A DNA stretch of 45,238 nucleotides from Tidjanibacter sp. (GCA_017503465.1 JAFVSY010000052.1:1-45238), one strand, 5' to 3'; shown: positions 8,932 to 18,249, counted from the first letter of the stretch. A program made the numbers and translations. Notes: generated by a model from the sequence alone, not told the origin.

Positions 8932-10812
8932 ATGAAAGCGATGAAAAAGATTGCATATATTATAATGATGATTGCCGCATCCGCATCGTTGTACTCTTGC
9001 AGCGACTTCCTGGATGTGGAGACCAAGTCGGAGTTTGACGAGTCGGTAGTATTCTCAAACTACACCTTGGCCGAATACAACGTGTTCGGAATTTCGGATG
9101 CATTTGGTCAGACCAACGGCCACCGTGGTCGCTACCTGCCCTACTACGGCTTCAACACCGACATCGAGTGGAACAACAACACCGATGCCGGCGACAAGCG
9201 TGACCTGTCGGCCTACAACACCAAGACCGGTAACGGCCAGATGAGTAACAGCAATGGTCCTTTCGAGTGCCTCTATACCGGTGTTGAGAGGGCTAACCTC
9301 TGCATTGCAGGCCTGAAGAAACACGGCAACATTGAGAACGACCCCGAGATGGCCTACCTCTATGGCGAGTCTCTGGTGCTCCGTGCAGTGCTCTACCACG
9401 ACCTGCTCAAAGGTTGGGGTGATGTTCCTGCTCGCTTTGAGCCCATCAACTCGGAGACCATCTACATTCCCAAGAGCAACCGTGACGTTATCTACAAGCA
9501 GCTTCTGGCTGACCTTGAGACCGCAATTCCTCTGCTCTACTGGCCCGGTGAGAAGGCACAGACTATGCGCACCGACCGTATCAGCAAATCGTTTGCCATC
9601 GGTATGTATGCCCGCTTGGCTCTTGCAGCAAGTGGCTACGCTCTGCGTCCTGATGAGGGCCAGCTTGGTACCAACAACCCCGGCGAAGTACGCAAGACCG
9701 AGGACCCCGACTTGCAGGCAAGCGTGCTCTATCCCAAGGCTCTGAACTATCTGAAACAGGCCATCAACCAGAAGTGCAACAGCCTCTATGGCAACTACAT
9801 TGACCTCTGGAAGGCAACTTCGGATATGGACCTGACCGCAGGTAAGGAGACTCTGTTTGTGATTCCCTTCAGCGATGGTCGTGGTAGGTGGAACTACACA
9901 TTCGCCATCAGGGACGAAGACTTCAGTGGCAAAGGTGGTGCCGCAGGTCCCGTGCCCACTCTCTACTTCGACTACGACAGCGATGATGTTCGCAGGGACA
10001 TCAGCTGCGTAAACTGGAAGTGGGGCAAAGGCCACATTGCCGAGCCCACCAACGTAAACAACTGGTACTTTGGTAAGTACAGGTTTGAGTGGCAGATTAG
10101 GGCTCCCTATGGTGGCGGTAACGATGATGGCGTTAAGCCCATTGTGATGCGCTATGCCGACATTCTGCTGATGGCAGCCGAGATTGCCAACAGCACCGAG
10201 TGTGGCGCAAGGGACGAGGCCTTTGCTAAGGATTGCTTGTTGGCAGTTCGCGAGAGGGCTTTCAAGGGCAACGAGAGCGAGGCACAGGCCTATGTGAACG
10301 CACTCAGTGGCGAGCAGAACATCCAACTCGCAATTGAGGAGGAGAGGAAACTGGAGTTCGTTGGTGAGTTCTTGCGCAAGGGCGACCTTATCCGTTGGGG
10401 CAAACTTGGTAGCAAACTTGAAGAAACCAAGCAGCGCCTCATCGACTTTGCAAACCTTGCAAAAGACACTGGTAGTGAGACTGCACAGCCCAGGTGGGAC
10501 TACACCTTCCTCAGTGGCGACCTCTACTGGAAGGACAATGGCGCCGAGGGTATCACCATCTACGGCCTCGAGCCCAACCAGAAGGCTGCTCCCGCAGGTG
10601 CCGAGGGTGAGTGGACCCACATCAAGGAGTACATCAAACCCGACAGGTTCTACTCCGACAAGAGCAAAGTGTACGCCTACGATGTTCTCTATGAGAACGA
10701 TCCCGACACCCGCCAGTTCTGGCCCTTGTTTGATGCAACCTGCAATGCCAACACCCAACTCAAGAACGACTACGGCTATGCCGGTAGCAGCGCACAGGGT
10801 GGCGACAAATAA
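8932..10812 (+). CDS. SusD-family glycan-binding outer-membrane lipoprotein (pectin locus)
   Basis: 626 residues. The lipoprotein signal reads YSCSDFLDVETKSEF, the classic SusD start in which the Cys is lipidated. RagB/SusD features include FECLYTGVERANLCI, the YGESLVLRAVLYHDLLKGWGDVP helix pair and a late EEERKLEFVGEFLRKGDLIRW segment. It forms the surface lid of the SusC channel and binds the oligosaccharide before import. An internal ATG at 8941 (MKKIAY) could also be the start and leaves a better-shaped signal peptide. It is 15 bp downstream of susC and 38 bp upstream of the next lipoprotein gene, clearly in one operon. Confidence 0.95.
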   Translation: MKAMKKIAYIIMMIAASASLYSCSDFLDVETKSEFDESVVFSNYTLAEYNVFGISDAFGQTNGHRGRYLPYYGFNTDIEWNNNTDAGDKRDLSAYNTKTGNGQMSNSNGPFECLYTGVERANLCIAGLKKHGNIENDPEMAYLYGESLVLRAVLYHDLLKGWGDVPARFEPINSETIYIPKSNRDVIYKQLLADLETAIPLLYWPGEKAQTMRTDRISKSFAIGMYARLALAASGYALRPDEGQLGTNNPGEVRKTEDPDLQASVLYPKALNYLKQAINQKCNSLYGNYIDLWKATSDMDLTAGKETLFVIPFSDGRGRWNYTFAIRDEDFSGKGGAAGPVPTLYFDYDSDDVRRDISCVNWKWGKGHIAEPTNVNNWYFGKYRFEWQIRAPYGGGNDDGVKPIVMRYADILLMAAEIANSTECGARDEAFAKDCLLAVRERAFKGNESEAQAYVNALSGEQNIQLAIEEERKLEFVGEFLRKGDLIRWGKLGSKLEETKQRLIDFANLAKDTGSETAQPRWDYTFLSGDLYWKDNGAEGITIYGLEPNQKAAPAGAEGEWTHIKEYIKPDRFYSDKSKVYAYDVLYENDPDTRQFWPLFDATCNANTQLKNDYGYAGSSAQGGDK

Positions 10813-10850
10813 CAGAGACACACACTTATACCTTTGAATAATATAAGTAT

Positions 10851-13800
10851 ATGAAAAAGATATTCAGAAACATTGCATTGTTTGCTGCGACAGCATTGGC
10901 AGCGGTGGGTTGTGCTCCCGAACAGGGCGAGATTATCGACACCATCGAGCTCAATCGTGCGCTCTCTCCTCTGGAGTTCAAAGCAAACGTGATTGCCTCC
11001 AAGGGTACAGACGTGGAGTTCTCTTGGGAGGTAATGGATGGCGTTGAGAAGTATGAGCTTCAGCTTTTCGCCGCCGCCAAAGATGCCGAGGGCAACACCG
11101 TTGCCCCCAACTACGATGAGGCTTCGCCCATCGACACCTACATTGTTCTGCCCGAGGAGGTTCCCTACCGAGTGAACAACCTCACCGTGGATGCAGATTT
11201 CTATGCCCGCGTGCGCAGTTGCAAGACCAACCTGGAGCCCTCGAAATGGGTGGCTTTGGAGGAGGACTTCTCGACCTTTGCAGTGCGTAGCAGCCTCAAC
11301 CCCAAAGTTACCGAGCGTGGCACCGACTACATCGTTGTGTCGTGGGATGCTGCCGAGGACAAAGGCGACCTGACCAGCCTGCGTGTTGCACCCGTGAGGG
11401 AGGGCGAGGAGGTTGTTATCACCTTGGAGAGCGCCGACAAAGAGGCTTGCAGCAAGAGGGTGGATGGCCTTACCGCCTGCACCGACTACCGCTTTGAGTT
11501 GGTATTTGGTAAGAGCGGCTCGCGTGGCTACACCACCGGCTGGACCCGTCCTTCGACCGAGGGTACCAACCTTGTGGATGCTGCCGACCAAATCATCAAC
11601 GCACTGACCGGCACCGTTGGCCCCGTAAAACTCCGTTTGGCCTACAACGATGGCGCACCCTACGACCTCTCTTCGGTGGCTTCGATTCAGTGCGAGCCCT
11701 ACTTCATTGGTGAGGCTAGTGCTGATGGTAAGAAACCCGTCATCAGTGGTTTGCAGGTAACCTCCACCGGTAAGGTATTCCATATGGAGGACATCTACTT
11801 TGATGGCGCAGGCAAGATTAGCTTGTTGCAGAACGATGCTCCTGCCGATGCACCCGCAACCATCGAGTTCATCAACTGCGAGATTACCGGATATGAGCGT
11901 AGCCTCTACGTTTCGAACTCTACCGGTTCGACCGAGAAATTCTTGCTCGACGGTGTATATCTGCACGACATCAACCCCGAGGGTGCAAGTACTGGCGACC
12001 TTATCGACTTCCGTAAAGGTACCCACAAGGACATCCGTTTGCAGAACTCCACGTTCTACGATTCGGGCCGTACATTCTTGCGTCTGTTCAACGGCAAAGA
12101 CTTGCAGATTGAGAAGGTCAACATCGTGAACTGTACGTTCAATATGGTTGTATCTACCAAGACCAGCTCCAACAACCAAGGTATAGTTTGTTTGAAAACC
12201 GAGAGTGCAACTAATATTTCCGAGTTCAACATCAGCAAATGTGTGTTCCTCAACGAGTATCACGATGCAGAGGACAAGGCTGACTCATCGAAATCTTGGG
12301 TAAAATTGGTTCGTGATAATGATGACAAGGACTCTTACCGTGCACCTAAATGTTCGAGCAACTACTACTACAATGTTGGTGCTGCTTGGTTCCCCACAAA
12401 AGCTACCGATTTGAGCGGTACTGCATTCAACGAGGCTGCAGCTTTGGCTGATGGCGGTAAGATTCTGACCGAGGACCCCTGCGTGAACTCGTTGGCTAAC
12501 AAGCTCTACCTCAACACCACCAGCGACATCTCCGCCAAGAAGGTGGGTGACCCCCGTTGGTGGAACGCACAGCAGCCCGTGATTATCCGTGCTACCGAGC
12601 TGACTCTCGAAAGCGAGCCTCGTGTTTGGGACTTCACCGTGAAGAGCAAGTTCGACACCGAGACCCTTGAGAAAGCAACCATCATCGACAACGTGCGCAT
12701 CTACGCTACCGCCGAGGTACCCGCAGAGGTTGTTATGGGCGAGGGCGTGAAGTTCAGCAAGGGCGCAATGGTTGGTGCCAATGGCGAGCCCGAGTACAGC
12801 GCAGTTGGTGTGCTGACCGAGGGCTATGGTGCCATCGTGGTTACCGCACAGGGCGAGAGCGGCATTGAGACTATGCAGGTTTTGGCCGGTGGCGACCGCT
12901 ACACCATCTTGGCCGATGGCGAGCCCCACAAGGTTGTGTTGGGCGACCTCGCAGGCGAGAACAACATCTACGTTCTGGCTTCGAGTGCCGTTACCCTCAC
13001 CAAAGTGGAGTGGACCAAAGACATCACCCCCGACCAGACCGTGTTCCCCTTGGCTAAACCCGCCATCAACCTCTCGGCAAGCAGCCTCGATGAGGGTACT
13101 GCCGAGGCAGTTACCGTGTCGTGGGAGGCTGTGGAGAACGCCGACAGGTATGTGCTCACCGGCCTTGATCAGACTTTGACCTTCTACTCGACTGACGCAT
13201 TGTCGCTGACCGTGCCCGCCGAGCAGGTGGCAGTATTGCCCGTTGGCGAGTACCCCATCACCCTGACCGCCTACCCCGTTGAGACCTCCAGCAAGTACAG
13301 CGCATCGGAGACCGCCACCGCAACCTTCAAGATTAAGAAGATTGTTCTCGGTGGCGAGGTAACCCTCACTTGGGACTTCGCAAGCGATGCTTGGGCTGCA
13401 ACACGTACCGCTATCGGTACTGCCAACAATATCACTTACGAAGGTGTTACCGATGGTCTGAAACTCGTTGCAGGTAGTGGTTCTATCAAAGTCGATACCG
13501 ACAATGGCATCCGCTTGGGTGGCGGTGGCAGCACTGCGAAACGTTGCTTCTCGTTTGAGGCCGTCGCAAGTGGTACCGTAACCGTTTGGGGTTCGGGAAC
13601 AGGTGGTAGTGCTCCGACCGATGAACGTAATGTTGTTTGCCAAGTTGGTGAGGCCGGCGAGCCTGCAAAAGTACAGGTTACCACTCCCAAAGGCGAATAC
13701 ACCGAGTGTAAGTTTGAGATTACTGCCAACGCCGGCGACATCGTCTATGTTTACACTGATGCTTCCCTCAACCTCTACAAGATTGAGTACACCTACATTG

Positions 13801-14348
13801 CTGCTGCTCCTGTAAAGAATCACTGGGTATGGAATATGAACGAAATGTTCACTGCAAAGGCGGACCTCGTAAATAACATCAATAAGGAGATGATGATTAA
13901 GGATGGTGCTGTCGTAGATGCTTCAGGCACCCCCGAACTCGGTTATCTCTATTTGAGCGACCAAGGTAAGAAAATCAGTATCCGCAACAATGGCGACAAC
14001 ACCGCCGATGGTTGCAGCTATTTCTCGATGACTTACAGCAGTGGCAATGCCTACACCTACTTCTACACCGACAAACCCGGTACACTTACCATAAAAGCAG
14101 GACACGGTAAAGATGCTACGGCTGACTGTCAGATTGCTATCTATACCAATGGTGGTCCCAAAGATGGTGGCGTCATCATTAGTGAGAAAGTTGGAGTTGA
14201 GCCTCTTGACTTGACCAAGCCTCTCAACGGTGCAGGCACCTACACATTTGAGATTAAGGACATCACCGAAATGACCAAAATTTGTATCGGTAAACCCGGT
14301 GGTTCGACATCTCCCGACCTCTATGTAATTGAGTTCGAAGAGGAGTAA
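10851..14348 (+). CDS. Large surface glycan-binding lipoprotein with beta-helix-like core and repeated C-terminal modules
   Basis: 1165 residues with a lipoprotein signal (AAVGCAPEQGE, Cys at about 21). Residues about 30-240 look like two fibronectin-III/Ig-type domains. Residues about 240-560 are rich in short N, G and I strands (IEFINCEITGYERSLYVSN, LQNSTFYDSGRTFLRLFN) like the DUF4957/DUF5123 right-handed beta-helix proteins of pectin loci. After that, three modules each open with a W-D/N-F/M strand (RVWDFT, LTWDFAS, WVWNMNE) and close with an aromatic strand (VEW, IEYTY, IEFEE), probably carbohydrate-binding beta-sandwiches, with another FN3-like unit between the first two. No lyase catalytic signature was found, so a binding role as the SusE/F equivalent is most likely. 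An intrinsic terminator follows directly. Confidence 0.8.
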   Translation: MKKIFRNIALFAATALAAVGCAPEQGEIIDTIELNRALSPLEFKANVIASKGTDVEFSWEVMDGVEKYELQLFAAAKDAEGNTVAPNYDEASPIDTYIVLPEEVPYRVNNLTVDADFYARVRSCKTNLEPSKWVALEEDFSTFAVRSSLNPKVTERGTDYIVVSWDAAEDKGDLTSLRVAPVREGEEVVITLESADKEACSKRVDGLTACTDYRFELVFGKSGSRGYTTGWTRPSTEGTNLVDAADQIINALTGTVGPVKLRLAYNDGAPYDLSSVASIQCEPYFIGEASADGKKPVISGLQVTSTGKVFHMEDIYFDGAGKISLLQNDAPADAPATIEFINCEITGYERSLYVSNSTGSTEKFLLDGVYLHDINPEGASTGDLIDFRKGTHKDIRLQNSTFYDSGRTFLRLFNGKDLQIEKVNIVNCTFNMVVSTKTSSNNQGIVCLKTESATNISEFNISKCVFLNEYHDAEDKADSSKSWVKLVRDNDDKDSYRAPKCSSNYYYNVGAAWFPTKATDLSGTAFNEAAALADGGKILTEDPCVNSLANKLYLNTTSDISAKKVGDPRWWNAQQPVIIRATELTLESEPRVWDFTVKSKFDTETLEKATIIDNVRIYATAEVPAEVVMGEGVKFSKGAMVGANGEPEYSAVGVLTEGYGAIVVTAQGESGIETMQVLAGGDRYTILADGEPHKVVLGDLAGENNIYVLASSAVTLTKVEWTKDITPDQTVFPLAKPAINLSASSLDEGTAEAVTVSWEAVENADRYVLTGLDQTLTFYSTDALSLTVPAEQVAVLPVGEYPITLTAYPVETSSKYSASETATATFKIKKIVLGGEVTLTWDFASDAWAATRTAIGTANNITYEGVTDGLKLVAGSGSIKVDTDNGIRLGGGGSTAKRCFSFEAVASGTVTVWGSGTGGSAPTDERNVVCQVGEAGEPAKVQVTTPKGEYTECKFEITANAGDIVYVYTDASLNLYKIEYTYIAAAPVKNHWVWNMNEMFTAKADLVNNINKEMMIKDGAVVDASGTPELGYLYLSDQGKKISIRNNGDNTADGCSYFSMTYSSGNAYTYFYTDKPGTLTIKAGHGKDATADCQIAIYTNGGPKDGGVIISEKVGVEPLDLTKPLNGAGTYTFEIKDITEMTKICIGKPGGSTSPDLYVIEFEEE

Positions 14349-14374
14349 ACTTAATTGAAACCTTATTTCAGCGC

Positions 14375-14410
14375 AAGGGCTACCCGCAAGGGTGGCCCTT
14401 TGCTGTTTTT
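14375..14410 (+). terminator. Intrinsic terminator after the susCD-SGBP operon
   Basis: The arms AAGGGCTACCC (14375-14385) and GGGTGGCCCTT (14390-14400) pair over 11 bp with one G-U around a GCAA tetraloop. A short T-run follows at 14406-14410. It separates the outer-membrane genes from the galacturonate catabolic genes. Confidence 0.85.
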
Positions 14411-14415
14411 AGAAG

Positions 14416-14726
14416 AGAGCAGAAAGGGCAGGAAGAGTAATTAGTAATTAGTAAAGAGTAATTAGTAAATACTTTTCTATGCTTTGGTAGCACCACTTAA
14501 GTACTCCTCCCCTACGACAGGGGAGGCAGGGAGGGGTGGTCGAAATTGCGCTCGGCAGCTCTGCCGCAACTGTGCCCTCTGTGGTTGTAGTGAGTTTAGG
14601 GAGTGTAGTGAGTTTAGGGAGTGTAGAGAGTGTAGGGAGTTTAGAGGCTCTATCCCTAACCTCTCTAAATTCCCTAAATTCCCTTTCTGCACTTCTTGTC
14701 CTTTCTGCCCTTTCTGCTCTTTCTGC
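14416..14726. repeat. Composite intergenic repeat between SGBP and uxaC
   Basis: This non-coding block is bounded by a perfect 15-bp inverted repeat, AGAGCAGAAAGGGCA (14416-14430) and its complement (14706-14720). Inside are an AGTAATTAGTAA tandem (about 14435-14468), a hairpin CCTCCCCT-ACGAC-AGGGGAGG (14506-14526) with a second hairpin CGGCAG/CTGCCG near 14553-14566, and an iterated (T)GAGTTTAGGGAGTG tract. That tract faces a CTCTCTAAATTCCCT tract across the core AGAGGCTCTATCCC (about 14588-14690). The right part is related to 26926-27066 in opposite orientation. Short reading frames here look like by-products of the repeats. Confidence 0.6.
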
Positions 14727-14753
14727 AAAAAAATCCTTATATTGTGGCAATTA

Positions 14754-14789
14754 TTTGTATTACATTGTGAAAAGTTTTTTGTACTTTTA
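14754..14789 (+). promoter_or_regulatory. Weak candidate promoter for uxaC
   Basis: TACTTTTA (14782-14789) matches TAnnTTTG in all but the last base. The nearest TTTG upstream (14754-14757) is 24 bp away rather than 19-21. A promoter is expected here because a terminator lies upstream, but these boxes are not convincing. Confidence 0.3.
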
Positions 14790-14842
14790 CGATGCGTAAA
14801 ACTATGCACAAAACAATAAACCTATAAAATACTTTTCCGTGT

Positions 14843-16252
14843 ATGAAAACTTTCAATGACGACAACTTCTTGTTGCAGACCGAAACCGCCCAGAGGCTCT
14901 ATCACGAACACGCAGCCAAGGTGCCCATCATCGACTATCACTGCCACCTCATCCCCGAGTATGTGGCCAACGACCACGTCTTCGAAAACCTCTCCAAAGT
15001 GTGGCTCGAAGGCGACCACTACAAGTGGAGGGCTATGCGTACCAACGGTGTGGACGAGCGTTTCTGCACCGGTAAGGACACCTCCGACTGGGAGAAGTTC
15101 GAAAAGTGGGCAGAGACCGTGCCCTACACTATGCGCAACCCGCTCTACCACTGGACTCACCTCGAACTCAAAACCGCTTTCGGTGTGGACAAACTACTCA
15201 ACCCCACCACCGCACGCGAAATCTACGACCACTGCTCCGCAATGCTCCAAACTCCCGAGCGCTCGGCTCGTGGCCTGATGTTGCACTACAACGTGGAGAC
15301 CGTCTGCACCACCGACGACCCCATCGACTCGCTCGAGCACCACATCAAGTGCGCCAAAGACAACTTCGGTGTGAAGGTGTTGCCCACGTGGAGGCCCGAC
15401 AAGGCTATGGCTGTGGAGAACCCCGCCAACTTCCGTGCCTACATCGACCGCTTGGCCGAGGTTAGTGGCGTGGAAATCAAGTGTTTCGATGACGTGATTG
15501 AGGCTCTCCAAGTGCGCCACGACTTCTTCGAGAGCGTTGGTTGCCGTCTCTCCGACCACGGCATTGAGGAGTTCTACGCCGAGGACTACACCCACGGCGA
15601 AGTGGAGGCCCTCTTCCAGAAAGTATATGGCGGAACGGCACTCACCCCCGAGGAGACCAAGAAGTACAAGACCGCAATGATGGTGGAGTTTGCCATTATG
15701 GACCACGCAAGCGGTTGGACACAGCAGTTCCACTACGGTGCCATCCGCGACAACAACAGCCGTATGTTCGCACAGCTCGGCCCCGACACCGGTTTCGACT
15801 CCATCGGCGACTTCACCGTGGCCAAGAATATGTCGAAGTTCCTCAATATGCTCGACAAAGACGACAAACTCACCAAGACCATCATCTACAACCTCAACCC
15901 GAGGGATAACGAACTCATCGCCACAATGCTCGGCAACTTCCAAGACGGACGCTACGGCCCCGGCAAGATTCAGTTCGGTAGTGGCTGGTGGTTCCTCGAC
16001 CAAAAAGACGGTATGGAGAAGCAGATGAACGCCCTCTCGGTGCTCGGTCTGCTCAGCAGGTTTGTTGGTATGCTCACCGACAGCCGCAGCTTCCTCTCCT
16101 ACCCTCGCCACGAGTATTTCCGCAGAACGTTGTGTAACCTCATCGGTAACGATGTGGAGAATGGTCTGCTGCCCGCAAGCGAGATTGACTTCCTCGGTCA
16201 GATGGTGGAGAACATCTCCTACTACAACGCCAAAAACTACTTCAAGTTCTAA
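14843..16252 (+). CDS. uxaC: Uronate isomerase (glucuronate/galacturonate isomerase)
   Basis: 469 residues, the normal length for UxaC. It converts D-galacturonate to D-tagaturonate (and D-glucuronate to D-fructuronate) in the cytoplasm, the first step of the isomerase route. The amidohydrolase-like metal motif IIDYHCHL places H33 and H35 near the N-terminus. Other family segments are YHWTHLELKTAFG, VCTTDDPIDSLEHH, VLPTWRPDKAM, QFHYGAIRDNNSRMF, and GSGWWFLDQKDGME. No signal peptide. It heads a run uxaC-uxaB-HIT-uxaA with gaps of 31, 40 and 99 bp, placed just after the pectin import genes, so galacturonate from pectin is the expected substrate. Confidence 0.97.
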   Translation: MKTFNDDNFLLQTETAQRLYHEHAAKVPIIDYHCHLIPEYVANDHVFENLSKVWLEGDHYKWRAMRTNGVDERFCTGKDTSDWEKFEKWAETVPYTMRNPLYHWTHLELKTAFGVDKLLNPTTAREIYDHCSAMLQTPERSARGLMLHYNVETVCTTDDPIDSLEHHIKCAKDNFGVKVLPTWRPDKAMAVENPANFRAYIDRLAEVSGVEIKCFDDVIEALQVRHDFFESVGCRLSDHGIEEFYAEDYTHGEVEALFQKVYGGTALTPEETKKYKTAMMVEFAIMDHASGWTQQFHYGAIRDNNSRMFAQLGPDTGFDSIGDFTVAKNMSKFLNMLDKDDKLTKTIIYNLNPRDNELIATMLGNFQDGRYGPGKIQFGSGWWFLDQKDGMEKQMNALSVLGLLSRFVGMLTDSRSFLSYPRHEYFRRTLCNLIGNDVENGLLPASEIDFLGQMVENISYYNAKNYFKF

Positions 16253-16283
16253 ATCAATACAAACCTAAACAACCTATAATATT

Positions 16284-17720
16284 ATGGCACTCAAAGCACT
16301 CAACAAGCAGAATGTGAAAAAACCCACACTGCCCATCAAAATACTCCAGTTTGGCGAAGGTAACTTCCTGCGCGCCTTTGTGGATTGGCAAATCGACAAG
16401 GCCAACGAAGCCGGCATTATGAACCACGGTGTGGCCATCGTGCAGCCCATCGACAAGGGTATGGCCGGAATGTTGGAGCAGCAGGACTGCCTCTACCACG
16501 TCTACCTCGAGGGCGTTAAGGACAAACAGCCCGTGAAGGACATCCGCCTCGTCAGGAGCGTACAGTGCGCCATCAACCCCTATGAGGACTACGCCGCCTA
16601 TGAGCAGATTTTCCTCTCGCCGGAGTTGGAGGCCACCGTGTCGAACACCACCGAGGCAGGTATCCGCTATGAGGAGGGCGACGACCTCTGGGCTCTGCCT
16701 CCCAAGAGCTATCCCGCAAAGATGACCGCACTGCTCTACAAGCGTTTCAAACACTTCGCAGGCGACCCCACCAAGGGCCTCTGCATCATCTGCTGCGAAC
16801 TCATTGAGAACAATGGTTCCACGCTGAGGGAGTATGTGTTGCGCCACGCAGAGTACAACAAGTTGGGCGCTGACTTCATCGAGTGGGTGGAGAAGTATTG
16901 CCACTTCTGCGACACTCTGGTGGACCGCATCGTGCCCGGCTTTCCAAGGGAGAACATTGACGAGATTAAGGCCGAGTTGGACTTTGATGACAATCTGGTT
17001 GTTAAGGCCGAGTTCTACCACCTGTGGGCTATCGGTGGCCCCGGCTACGAGGAGGTACAGCGCAGGTTGCCACTCGACAAGGCTGGTCTGCACGTTATCT
17101 TTATGCCCACCATCAAGCAGTTCCGCGACAAGAAGGTGCGCATCCTCAACGGCTCACACACCGGTATGGTGCCCATCGGTTTGCAGATTGGTTGCGAGAC
17201 CGTTATGGACGCCTTCAACAATGCCGACCTTGAAGCCTTCATCAACACAATGGTTGCCGAGGAGGTTATCCCTATGATTGAGGAGGACCAGGCCGAGCTG
17301 AAAGAGTTTGCCGCAGGCATCCTGGAGAGGTTCTACAACCCCTACATCCGCCATATGCTCAAGACCATCTCGCTCAACTCGCTGAGCAAGTGGGAGACCC
17401 GCAACTTCCCCACCGTGCTCGACAACTGGAAGAAGGCAGGCAAGGTGGCCGAGAAGGAGCTCTTTACGTTTGCAGCCCTGCTCACGCTCTACAGTGGCAA
17501 GGTTGATTTCACTCCCGATGACACCGCCGAGCACGTGGAGTTCATCCAGAAGGTGTGGAACAGCGAGGATGTGGAGGCCACCGTTAGGGCTATCGTGGGC
17601 AACCGCAACATCTGGACTGTTGACTTCACCGAGGTTGCACCCTTCGTGGAGAAGGTTAGCGGCTACGTGAAGGTAATTCTGGCCGAGGGTATGGCTGCTG
17701 CACTGAAGAAGATGTTGTAG
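16284..17720 (+). CDS. uxaB: Tagaturonate reductase (altronate oxidoreductase)
   Basis: 478 residues of the polyol/mannitol dehydrogenase family, cytoplasmic. It reduces D-tagaturonate to D-altronate with NADH. The N-terminal nucleotide-binding start ILQFGEGNFLRAFVDWQID is typical of UxaB rather than UxuB. The C-terminal mannitol-dehydrogenase domain shows RILNGSHTGMVPIGLQIG and the KWETRNFPTVLDNW segment. It begins 31 bp after uxaC. Together with uxaC and uxaA it completes galacturonate to 2-keto-3-deoxygluconate. Fructuronate reductase is a possible alternative by family, but the uxaA neighbour argues for tagaturonate. Confidence 0.94.
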   Translation: MALKALNKQNVKKPTLPIKILQFGEGNFLRAFVDWQIDKANEAGIMNHGVAIVQPIDKGMAGMLEQQDCLYHVYLEGVKDKQPVKDIRLVRSVQCAINPYEDYAAYEQIFLSPELEATVSNTTEAGIRYEEGDDLWALPPKSYPAKMTALLYKRFKHFAGDPTKGLCIICCELIENNGSTLREYVLRHAEYNKLGADFIEWVEKYCHFCDTLVDRIVPGFPRENIDEIKAELDFDDNLVVKAEFYHLWAIGGPGYEEVQRRLPLDKAGLHVIFMPTIKQFRDKKVRILNGSHTGMVPIGLQIGCETVMDAFNNADLEAFINTMVAEEVIPMIEEDQAELKEFAAGILERFYNPYIRHMLKTISLNSLSKWETRNFPTVLDNWKKAGKVAEKELFTFAALLTLYSGKVDFTPDDTAEHVEFIQKVWNSEDVEATVRAIVGNRNIWTVDFTEVAPFVEKVSGYVKVILAEGMAAALKKML

Positions 17721-17760
17721 GCGGCTGCCAGGCAAAACACACACGAAAACCATTACCACT

Positions 17761-18186
17761 ATGGCAGACGAAAGAGATAACTGTCTGTACTGCCGCAACA
17801 AGGCGGTGCTGGACGAACTGATGATAAAGATTTGCGACCTGGACGTGTCCACTCTCTATCTGTTCCGCGAGCAGACTCACAAGGGAAGATGCGTGGTGGC
17901 CTACAAGGACCACGTTGGCGAGCAGTTTGAGATTCCCGAGGCGGAGTATGTGCGTTTTATGCTCGACGTGAGGCGCACCGCAGCCGCCATCAAGAGCGCA
18001 TTCGCTCCCGACAAGGTGAACTTCGGAGCCTACTCCGACACCCTTCGCCACGCACATTGGCACCTCGTGCCCAAGTATGAGGGCGGTGCCGAGTGGGGCG
18101 GAGTGTTTGCGATGAACCCCAAGCAGACCTACCTCACCGAGGAGGAGTATGCCGAGGTTATTGAGCAAATCAAGAGCAAATTGTAA
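17761..18186 (+). CDS. HIT-family nucleotide-binding protein
   Basis: 141 residues. The histidine triad is intact as HAHWH (H97, H99, H101) after a GAYSDTLR strand, so an active nucleotide hydrolase or transferase is expected. Family members cleave dinucleoside polyphosphates, nucleoside phosphoramidates or adenylylated substrates. An N-terminal CLYC pair (C8, C11) could bind zinc. No signal peptide, so cytoplasmic. It sits 40 bp after uxaB and before uxaA in the same direction. Its role in galacturonate metabolism is unknown; the family name alone gives no substrate. Confidence 0.85.
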   Translation: MADERDNCLYCRNKAVLDELMIKICDLDVSTLYLFREQTHKGRCVVAYKDHVGEQFEIPEAEYVRFMLDVRRTAAAIKSAFAPDKVNFGAYSDTLRHAHWHLVPKYEGGAEWGGVFAMNPKQTYLTEEEYAEVIEQIKSKL

Positions 18187-18197
18187 GTAGAAAGTGA

Positions 18198-18249
18198 ATG
18201 AGTGGGGGTGTGGGGCCAAGGAAGGCTGTCGCACTCCCACCCATTTTTT
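18198..18249 (+). terminator. Terminator-like hairpin between HIT gene and uxaA
   Basis: ATGAGTGGGGGTG (18198-18210) pairs with CACTCCCACCCAT (18232-18244) over 12 of 13 positions, including one G-U. A T-run follows immediately (to 18249). The loop is about 21 nt. It may reduce read-through into uxaA or be a 3' end stabiliser for the upstream message. Confidence 0.5.

Noticed and set aside
9055..10821. Long - strand frame opposite susD
   Set aside because: Antisense shadow of a confident SusD gene with no domain signal.
14448..14819. Several short frames on both strands in the gap before uxaC
   Set aside because: They are translations of simple and inverted repeats (runs of Ser/Leu or Glu/Arg), with no plausible protein character.
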